A stretch of 11,209 bases of DNA, from positions 1-11,209 of the forward strand of contig JAFVMP010000240.1 in the NCBI GenBank assembly GCA_017506845.1. Direction: 5' to 3'. Positions 5,921 through 11,209 of this stretch are shown piece after piece. Both the position numbers and the translations under genes were made by a program. The notes under the pieces were generated by a model, which searched no databases, had not been told where the DNA came from, and worked only from the letters and a program-made list of their open reading frames with translations. Source of the DNA: Campylobacter sp. GTDB taxonomy: Bacteria > Campylobacterota > Campylobacteria > Campylobacterales > Campylobacteraceae. Each line of letters opens with the position of its first letter. Position 1 is the first letter of the stretch.

Positions 5921-7756
5921 TTAGTCTAATATTACATTTATATTCTTACCCTCTTTAGCATTAATGGCTTTAATGGCTTTTGGGTCTAGTTTAGCTGGAG
6001 TTAGGTAGCCATTTTCTACCATTAGCTCGATAGTTGAGCGAAATATTGGCAATGCGCTCCATGAAGCATAGTAGTATGGATATGGCTTCATTGGTTCACG
6101 TACTAAAACGCCAATTGTATATTCCTTGCCTTTGGCATCACGGACAAAGCCAAAGAAATTTGCATTATAGCGCTTATCGCTATAACCACCACTTGTAGCG
6201 ATATGGGCAGTACCAGTTTTGCCGCCAATTATTAGGCCTGGGATTTGTGTTCTTCTAGCGGTTCCATTAGGACTTTCTACAACTTTGATTAGGATATCTT
6301 TCATCTTTTGAGCTTGAGCTTTTGAGAGAATTTGGGTAAACTCTTGTTCTTTGTATTTATAGGTTTTAGAATCCTTTTCTAGATGACTAGCTATGCGTGG
6401 TGTAACCATAACACCATCATTTGTGATTGCATTATAGGCGCTTAGAAGCTGTATAAATGTAGCTTGGACGCCATAACCATAGCTTAGCGTGGATTTATAT
6501 ACCTTATTTTTTAGTTTAGAGATTGATGGCATATTGCCAACTTGTTCATAGCTTAGATCGATTCCGCTCTTTTTAGAAAATCCAAATTCTAAAAGACCAT
6601 TATAAAGTTCAAATTCGCTTAATCTATCTACAATTTGAATCATACCAACATTGGAAGATTCTACGATTACATCTTGGGCGCTTAGAGTATCATTTTTATG
6701 GCTATCAGTGATTGTTCGTTTACCTAGTTTATATTTGCCACCATAGACATTTATTATCTCAAGTGGATCGATTTTGCCAGCTTTAAGAAGTAGGGCAAAG
6801 ATAAATGGTTTCATAACTGAACCCATCTCATAAGCGTATTCGCTTGCTGTTGAATTTAATGCTTGATAATCTTTTTTGGTAATATTTGATGGATTATATC
6901 TAGAGGTTGAAACAAGTGATACTACTGCACCACTTTTGGCCTCCATAATGCCGATTACCACCTCTTTAGCCATTAAATCATTCATCTTACTTAAAGCCAT
7001 TTTTTCTAGAGTTTTTTGTAGTTTTAATGGAATATTTAGCACGACATTATAGCCATCAATACGGCGAGATAGCTCAGCGTCTTTACTTAAAATTATTGTA
7101 TTTGCTAGATCTCTTGGTCCTTTTGTTAGCTCATCTTGAGTAGAGGATAACAAGTTATCATATACTTTTTCAATTCCTTTTACTCCTTCAACTTTTGTAA
7201 TACCATCTATTTCAATCTTTTTAATGTAGCCAATAGCTGGCGTTAAAGCATCACTTGCCATATATATTCGTCTTTCACCGCTTTCTATAATGCTCATTCC
7301 TTGAGTAGAGACTATACCGGTTTTTGGATCTTGATAGGCGATAAATACTTTATTTCTATATAGCTTTCTAGCTAACTCTTTTAGATATGCAGCACCCTTG
7401 GCATCAATCTCATATGATAGAGTTACTAAGCCTTTTTTTGCTAGGATTTTTCTAATTCTTTTAGGGTCATCACCGCTATATAAAGTATATAGTTTGATAA
7501 ATAACTCTTTTTTATTTGGATCAATATTTCTAGTATCTACCATCGCTTTAAAGAGTTTTTGACTGCTTGCTAGGCTAAAACCATCTTGGCTTAATATAGA
7601 GCCACGCATAGCACTGGTATAGTCGCTACTTTGGAGTTTTGGAAGGCGACGCTCGATACTAGATCGGTAAAATATAACTGTTAAGAATATAAAGATACCA
7701 AGAACAATTAGCAAAAATACTACATATACTTTGCTTTGGCTACTATTTTGGCTCAT
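5921..7756 (-). CDS. ftsI: Class B penicillin-binding protein, FtsI-type transpeptidase
   Basis: This 611-residue protein has a short cytoplasmic tail, one membrane anchor (about 10-31) and a periplasmic part that cross-links peptidoglycan, probably at the division septum. The N-terminal pedestal opens with MRGSILSQDG (50-59), a loosened form of the usual RGxIxDRNG. The transpeptidase motifs are complete: S313-V-M-K316 with the acylated serine, S367-S-N369, and K513-T-G515 followed by TA. There are no PASTA domains. Length and architecture fit FtsI/PBP3 (named pbpB in some Campylobacter annotations) better than PBP2/MrdA, which usually has a longer N-terminal region. Its ATG shares one base with the fliE stop (TAATG) and has only a weak ribosome binding site, so translation is probably coupled to fliE. 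A septal enzyme at the end of a sigma-54 flagellar operon presumably also needs another promoter, and none is obvious. Confidence 0.9.
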   Translation of the reverse strand: MSQNSSQSKVYVVFLLIVLGIFIFLTVIFYRSSIERRLPKLQSSDYTSAMRGSILSQDGFSLASSQKLFKAMVDTRNIDPNKKELFIKLYTLYSGDDPKRIRKILAKKGLVTLSYEIDAKGAAYLKELARKLYRNKVFIAYQDPKTGIVSTQGMSIIESGERRIYMASDALTPAIGYIKKIEIDGITKVEGVKGIEKVYDNLLSSTQDELTKGPRDLANTIILSKDAELSRRIDGYNVVLNIPLKLQKTLEKMALSKMNDLMAKEVVIGIMEAKSGAVVSLVSTSRYNPSNITKKDYQALNSTASEYAYEMGSVMKPFIFALLLKAGKIDPLEIINVYGGKYKLGKRTITDSHKNDTLSAQDVIVESSNVGMIQIVDRLSEFELYNGLLEFGFSKKSGIDLSYEQVGNMPSISKLKNKVYKSTLSYGYGVQATFIQLLSAYNAITNDGVMVTPRIASHLEKDSKTYKYKEQEFTQILSKAQAQKMKDILIKVVESPNGTARRTQIPGLIIGGKTGTAHIATSGGYSDKRYNANFFGFVRDAKGKEYTIGVLVREPMKPYPYYYASWSALPIFRSTIELMVENGYLTPAKLDPKAIKAINAKEGKNINVILD

Positions 7757-8046
7757 TATAGCTGTGTTCTTGCTATCTCTTTATATGCGCTTATAGCTTT
7801 ATTTCTAACTTCTAGCATTAGTTTCATACTAGTTTCAGCCTTGCCAATTGCAATTGCTGCTTGGTGTAGATCTTTTACTTCTCCAGTTGCTAGATCCGCT
7901 ACTGCTTTATCAGCTTTTTGTTGAACGTCATTTAGTTCGCCTAGAGTTTTGGTTAAAATATCAGAGAAACTTTGGTCTAGTAAATTATCATTTTTACTAC
8001 TTTTTTGCTCTAATGGATTTAAATTTGATATATTATTAATGTTCAT
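7756..8046 (-). CDS. fliE: Flagellar hook-basal body protein FliE
   Basis: This 96-residue protein forms the junction between the MS ring/export gate and the proximal rod of the flagellum, and is exported by the flagellar type III system. The N-terminal 25 residues are polar, Asn-rich and probably disordered. The remainder is helical and ends with the family signature KAETSMKLMLEVRNKAISAYKEIARTQL (69-96), close to the usual MLEVRNKL-AYQEI ending. The length is typical. The ATG lies 4 bases after the flgC stop, and the AAAGGA overlapping that stop (Lys-Gly-stop codons of flgC) is its ribosome binding site, 7 bases away. Gene order flgB-flgC-fliE matches the standard arrangement. The stop codon overlaps the start of the penicillin-binding protein gene. 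Confidence 0.95.
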   Translation of the reverse strand: MNINNISNLNPLEQKSSKNDNLLDQSFSDILTKTLGELNDVQQKADKAVADLATGEVKDLHQAAIAIGKAETSMKLMLEVRNKAISAYKEIARTQL

Positions 8047-8050
8047 TCAA

Positions 8051-8545
8051 TTATCCTTTCATCATATCAATAGCACTTGTTGCTATTGCCTTAGCGCTTT
8101 GGAAGGCTGAGACATTAGCTTGATAGGCTCTTGTAGCTTCGATTAAATCCGCCATCTCAATGACTGGATTTATGTTTGGTAGCATTACATAACCTTTTTC
8201 ATTTGCATCTGGGTGAGTTGGATCAAATTTCATTTTAAAATCTTTATCATCACGTACGATTTTATCGACTATCACAGTTGAGATCGCAGGTTTTGGAAAT
8301 CTTGGCGCATCTGGATCATCTAGCGGGTTTTCATTTTCTAAAAAGTCATTTTTAGCATTTAGTTGCTTATTTAGCTCTTTATCAAATTCAATTGCCTTAA
8401 ATACAACCTCTTTACGGCGGTATGGGCCGCCTTCAGCAGTTCTGGTAGTATTTGCATTAGCAATATTTGAGCTAATTACATTCATTCTAAAGCGTTGCGC
8501 ACTAAGTCCATATCCACTAATATCAAAATCACTTAAGTATGCCAT
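8051..8545 (-). CDS. flgC: Flagellar proximal rod protein FlgC
   Basis: This 164-residue axial protein of the flagellar proximal rod is secreted through the flagellar export apparatus. The N-terminal helix ends in NVISSNIANANTTRT (22-36), the rod/hook family signature. Next comes GGPYRRKEVVF (39-49). The C-terminus has MLPNINPVIEMADLIEATRAYQANVSAFQSAKAI (121-154), the second half of the D0 coiled coil. An extra charged stretch between (about 55-85, rich in Asp, Asn, Pro) makes it longer than the roughly 134-residue enterobacterial FlgC. I believe such length is normal in epsilonproteobacteria. The ATG is preceded by AAAGGATAAATA, a good ribosome binding site at 6 bases, and lies 10 bases after the flgB stop. 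Confidence 0.95.
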   Translation of the reverse strand: MAYLSDFDISGYGLSAQRFRMNVISSNIANANTTRTAEGGPYRRKEVVFKAIEFDKELNKQLNAKNDFLENENPLDDPDAPRFPKPAISTVIVDKIVRDDKDFKMKFDPTHPDANEKGYVMLPNINPVIEMADLIEATRAYQANVSAFQSAKAIATSAIDMMKG

Positions 8546-8555
8546 TATTTATCCT

Positions 8556-8996
8556 TTATATTTTTCCACTTGCATCTATTACGCTTTTAAAGATATCGCC
8601 ATGTTTTTTGCTAGCTGAATCTAGTGCTTGAATCATTAAAACATTTTTACTCATTTCGCTAGTTTCGATATCTAGATCGACAGTATTAGCATCATTTCTA
8701 GCCATATGACCATCACGTAGATATATAGTTGGAATCTTAACCGATGGAAAATCGATTGCGGCAAAATGTTTATCATTTGTTCTAGCTAGTTCTAATTTTG
8801 GCTCACTAGCACCTAGTTTATATACCTCTCTTTTTTTTTCTATTAAAGCGGTTTCAAAATCGATATCTTTAGCTTTATAAAAAGGAGTATCGATATTTGC
8901 AATATTGCTAGCTATTAATTGGTTTCTAACAACCCTACTACCAAGAGCCGAATCTACTAATTGTTTTGATTTGCTAGTACTAAAACCTGCGTACAT
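8556..8996 (-). CDS. flgB: Flagellar proximal rod protein FlgB
   Basis: This rod subunit lies nearest the basal body and probably contacts FliE. It has the rod signature LIASNIANIDTPFYKAKDIDFETAL (from residue 28) and the C-terminal LRDGHMARNDANTVDLDIETSEMSKNVLMIQALD (93-126). Two ATG codons stand in tandem at 8999-8997 and 8996-8994. The AAGGA is 3 bases from the first and 6 from the second; flgC and fliE use 6 and 7, so I prefer the second (146 residues), although the first would add only one Met. A run of nine A on the coding strand (8831-8839) encodes Lys-Lys within IEKKRE. It is the first gene of the rod operon, behind a sigma-54 promoter. Confidence 0.94.
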   Translation of the reverse strand: MYAGFSTSKSKQLVDSALGSRVVRNQLIASNIANIDTPFYKAKDIDFETALIEKKREVYKLGASEPKLELARTNDKHFAAIDFPSVKIPTIYLRDGHMARNDANTVDLDIETSEMSKNVLMIQALDSASKKHGDIFKSVIDASGKI

Positions 8997-9002
8997 CATA
9001 TA

Positions 9003-9007
9003 TCCTT
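9003..9007 (-). promoter_or_regulatory. Shine-Dalgarno AAGGA of flgB
   Basis: On the minus strand AAGGA is followed by TAT and two tandem ATG codons. Spacing of 3 versus 6 bases favours the second ATG (8996), by comparison with the same AAGGA element before flgC and fliE. Confidence 0.7.
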
Positions 9008-9015
9008 TTTAAATT

Positions 9016-9036
9016 TATTGCAATACATAAGCAATA
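9016..9036. repeat. Short inverted repeat over the flgB promoter and start site
   Basis: TATTGC at 9016-9021 and GCAATA at 9031-9036 form a six-base inverted repeat with a nine-base AT-rich spacer. One arm contains the -12 element of the sigma-54 promoter, and the expected transcription start lies in the other. It is too short and AT-rich to be a convincing terminator for aat. It may be chance or a protein-binding site. Confidence 0.35.
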
Positions 9037-9045
9037 TTTATTCCA
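9030..9045 (-). promoter_or_regulatory. Sigma-54 (RpoN) promoter of flgB-flgC-fliE
   Basis: The minus strand reads TGGAATAAATATTGCT, which matches every position of the sigma-54 consensus TGGMAYRNNNNTTGCW, with GG and GC exactly ten bases apart. A start about 12 bases after the GC falls near 9019 and gives a leader of about 20 bases that holds the AAGGA site. The -24 element lies within the last codons of aat. In Campylobacter, sigma-54 with the FlgS/FlgR two-component system drives rod and hook genes, so the position fits its expected role. Confidence 0.88.
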
Positions 9046-9700
9046 AATTTAACTCTAAATCTTTAAAATTTTCAAATCCGCTTGATTGATTTGATTTTAT
9101 TTTAAGCAGAGTCAAAAATTCATCCCTAGCTAAATCCTGAGCTCCCATAAATTTAAGATGAGGATTCATTACTTGTGCATCTATGATAAAATCATATTTT
9201 GCTAATGCCTTAGCTAGTGTGATTAGGGCGACTTTAGAGGCATTTTTACCTTTACTAATCATACTTTCACCACAAAAAATCTTACCAAAAATCAGCCCAT
9301 AAAGCCCACCAATAAGCTCATCTCCTAAATAGACTTCCACGCTGTGTGCATAGCCTAATTCGTGCATCTTAATATAGCTATCTACAACATTTTGATCTAT
9401 CCAAGTTGGCTCTTTGATCTCTCTTTGTGTTTTGCAAAAATTGATAAAATTTGCAAAATTATAGTCAAATTTAACTCTATAATCCCTTAAAAATGGCCTT
9501 AAACTCTTTTGAATTTTAATATTTTGTGGATAAAATATAGCTCTTGGATCTGGACTATGCCAAAATATCACCCCATCACACGGCCAAGGAAAAATACCAT
9601 GCATATACGCATCAAGCAAAATTTCACTACTTAGGTCGCCACCATATGCTAGCGGCTCATCTTTTGGTGCAGTAATAGGGTTTGGAAAAATAGAGTTCAT
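9038..9700 (-). CDS. aat: Leucyl/phenylalanyl-tRNA--protein transferase
   Basis: This 220-residue cytoplasmic enzyme moves Leu or Phe from aminoacyl-tRNA to proteins with N-terminal Arg or Lys, which creates N-degrons for ClpS-ClpAP. Family segments in order are GGDLSSEILLDAYMHGIFPW (20-39), FWHSPDPRAIF (46-56), TWIDQNVVDSYIKMHELGYAHSVEVY (99-124), GGLYGLIFGKIFCGESMISKGKNASKVAL (131-159) and DAQVMNPHLKFMGA (174-187). Glu145 in GESM and Asp174/Gln176 align with the E. coli residues Glu156, Asp186 and Gln188 implicated in the active site; the usual Cys between Asp and Gln is Ala175 here. Length is slightly below E. coli (234). It starts 3 bases after the clpA stop with no clear ribosome binding site, so coupling to clpA is likely. 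Its last codons carry the sigma-54 -24 element of flgB. Confidence 0.94.
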   Translation of the reverse strand: MNSIFPNPITAPKDEPLAYGGDLSSEILLDAYMHGIFPWPCDGVIFWHSPDPRAIFYPQNIKIQKSLRPFLRDYRVKFDYNFANFINFCKTQREIKEPTWIDQNVVDSYIKMHELGYAHSVEVYLGDELIGGLYGLIFGKIFCGESMISKGKNASKVALITLAKALAKYDFIIDAQVMNPHLKFMGAQDLARDEFLTLLKIKSNQSSGFENFKDLELNLE

Positions 9701-9703
9701 TAG

Positions 9704-11209
9704 CTATTTTGCTGGGATAAATTTAAACTCAAACTCACTGCCATTAAAATCAATATTAGCAGTTCCACCATTTTTTAAAGCACCAAAAAGCAATTCTTTT
9801 GAGAGTTTTAAATTTATATTATCTTTGATAGTTCTTTTCAAATTTCTAGCGCCAAATTCATTGCTATATCCTTGTTTAATTAGCTCATCAACTGCTTTTT
9901 TACTTAGAGTAATCTTAACTTTTTTTGCTGATATTTCTAAGGCTTTTATCTCTTTTTGAACGATCTTTTCAAGAACATCATGGCTTAAAGAGTTGAAGTT
10001 TATTATTTTATCAATTCTGTTTCTAAACTCTGCAGCAAAAAATCCTTTAACAGCTCTATCTGTTTTATCGCTATCATTTTTATTAAAGCCCATAATTGGC
10101 GCTTCTTTAGTGCCTAAATTTGAACTCATAATTATAATAGTATTTTTAAAATCACTCTTATTTCCACTAGCATCGCTTAGTGTAGCACTATCAAAAATCT
10201 GTAAAAATATATTTAAAAGTTCAGGGTGAGCCTTTTCTATCTCATCAAAAAGTATAACACTATATGGGTGTTTTTTCACCATATTTGTAAGCATTCCACC
10301 ATTTTCAAATCCGATATATCCAGGAGGTGCGCCAATTAGTTTAGCTACGGCGTGTTTCTCCATATATTCACTCATATCAAATCTCTCAAAATGAATATTT
10401 AAGGCATTTGCTAGCTCTTTGGCTAGTTCTGTTTTTCCAACTCCGCTACTTCCGGTAAATAAAAATACGCCAATTGGTCTATTCTCATCATTTAATCCAG
10501 CATACGATGTGATAAGAGCATCATTTAAGCTCTTTATTGCAAGATCTTGTCCGTAAATTTTGGAGCTTAGTATAGAGCTTAGATTTTTTAAAATTTGAGT
10601 ATTATCAGAGCTCGTTTGTATGTTTGAAATATTGGCCATTTTAGAGACTATTTCATTAATTTTGGTTTTTGTTACACTTTTTTTGTGTTCTATATTGGTA
10701 GCTGCGCCAGCTTCATCGATTATATCTATAGCACTATCAGGGAGAAATTTATCACTTAGATATCTCTTAGCCATCTCTATGCTTTGATTTAAAACTTCAT
10801 CGCTATATTTAACATTATGAAATTTTTCATAAGTAGCCCTTAGGCCTTTTAAAATTTCTAAACTCTCTTCTTTGCTAGGTTCTGCTACATCAATTTTGTT
10901 AAAACGGCGAAGCAAAGCTCTATCTTTATTAAAATTTCTAAACTCACTATATGTAGTAGCACCTATACATCTTATATCGCCATTTGCTAAATGTGGTTTT
11001 AAGATATTGGCTGCGTCTTGGCCGTTATCGTTGTTGCCAGTATTTAATATAGTGTGAATTTCATCTATGAATATTATATGATTTTTATTCTCTTTTAGGC
11101 GGTTTATTATCTCTTTTAATCTCTCTTCAAACTCACCTCTATACTTTGCACCAGCTAAAATAGCAAATATATCTAGACTAAAAATTATACTATCTTTTAA
11201 TCTAGCTGG
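9704..11209 (-). CDS. clpA: ATP-dependent Clp protease ATP-binding subunit ClpA (5' end outside window)
   Basis: These are 501 C-terminal residues of ClpA, the AAA+ unfoldase that feeds ClpP. The frame is open from the window edge, so the start is missing, and the TTG at 10915 is an internal Leu. The fragment opens inside the first ATPase domain (LAGAKYRGEFEERL), with Walker B IIFIDEIHT, GATTYSEFR and the arginine-finger region DRALLRRF. There is no long middle coiled coil, which argues against ClpB. The second domain is complete: Walker A GSSGVGKT (fragment residues about 253-260), pore segment GAPPGYIGF, Walker B VILFDE (D322-E323), FRNRID and sensor-2 GAR (453-455). The presumed ClpP-docking loop reads IMGFNKN, with Met-Gly-Phe at the IGF/IGL position. 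The aat gene follows after 3 bases. In relatives clpS lies just upstream, so it is probably beyond the edge. Confidence 0.95.
   Translation of the reverse strand, partial: PARLKDSIIFSLDIFAILAGAKYRGEFEERLKEIINRLKENKNHIIFIDEIHTILNTGNNDNGQDAANILKPHLANGDIRCIGATTYSEFRNFNKDRALLRRFNKIDVAEPSKEESLEILKGLRATYEKFHNVKYSDEVLNQSIEMAKRYLSDKFLPDSAIDIIDEAGAATNIEHKKSVTKTKINEIVSKMANISNIQTSSDNTQILKNLSSILSSKIYGQDLAIKSLNDALITSYAGLNDENRPIGVFLFTGSSGVGKTELAKELANALNIHFERFDMSEYMEKHAVAKLIGAPPGYIGFENGGMLTNMVKKHPYSVILFDEIEKAHPELLNIFLQIFDSATLSDASGNKSDFKNTIIIMSSNLGTKEAPIMGFNKNDSDKTDRAVKGFFAAEFRNRIDKIINFNSLSHDVLEKIVQKEIKALEISAKKVKITLSKKAVDELIKQGYSNEFGARNLKRTIKDNINLKLSKELLFGALKNGGTANIDFNGSEFEFKFIPAK

Noticed and set aside
7755..7760. 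TATAAT on the minus strand at the fliE/ftsI junction as a promoter
   Set aside because: Transcription would begin inside the ftsI coding region, past its only sensible start. The bases are explained by the Leu-stop-ATG junction.
7736..8039. Two overlapping plus-strand open frames of 62 and 63 codons
   Set aside because: Both are antisense to fliE, which has a clear family signature and a good ribosome binding site.
9993..10229. Plus-strand open frame of 78 codons
   Set aside because: It is antisense to the second ATPase domain of clpA, with low-complexity hydrophobic translation.
10913..10915. TTG as a possible start of a 403-codon ClpA-like gene
   Set aside because: The same frame stays open to the window edge and encodes a further 98 residues of typical ClpA sequence, so this TTG is an internal Leu codon.
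10872..11057. Plus-strand open frame of 61 codons
   Set aside because: It is antisense to clpA and has no supporting ribosome binding site or family match.

Overview
The window is AT-rich, densely packed bacterial DNA with every recognisable gene on the minus strand. It looks like Campylobacter or a close epsilonproteobacterial relative. The reasons are the pairing of flgB-flgC-fliE with a division-type penicillin-binding protein, a futalosine-pathway menaquinone gene (mqnE) next to a purine permease and a purine phosphoribosyltransferase, a clpA-aat pair, and a pseudopilin of a kind I associate with this group. From memory, C. jejuni has the same pairings at separate loci (around Cj0525-Cj0528, Cj1368-Cj1370 and Cj1108-Cj1109). 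This genome therefore seems to join blocks that are apart there. The species cannot be settled from the sequence alone.

Read in the direction of transcription (high to low coordinates), there are three blocks. (1) 11209-9038: the C-terminal 501 codons of clpA, cut by the window edge, then aat three bases later. This is the N-degron pathway: Aat adds Leu/Phe to protein N-termini, and ClpAP, with the adaptor ClpS, degrades the products. (2) 8999-5921: flgB, flgC, fliE and an ftsI-type penicillin-binding protein, preceded by a full-consensus sigma-54 promoter at 9030-9045 whose -24 element lies inside the end of aat. This block builds the proximal flagellar rod and its export junction and ends with a septal transpeptidase gene that overlaps the fliE stop. 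(3) 5850-21: mqnE, an NCS2-type purine permease, a purine phosphoribosyltransferase, an MFS transporter, a GT39-like membrane protein and a pseudopilin. All six are spaced by 9 bases or less or overlap. A TATAAT box at 5877-5882 is the likely promoter.

The only non-coding stretches of any size are about 70 bases (5851-5920) and 38 bases (9000-9037), and both carry promoters. I see no RNA genes, insertion sequences, CRISPR arrays or convincing terminators. Most of the window is ordinary core genome. The points worth a second look are the sigma-54 promoter and the hairpin over it, a nine-A tract in flgB, the grouping of mqnE with purine salvage, and the overlapping GT39-like and pseudopilin genes, both of which depart from their family signatures.
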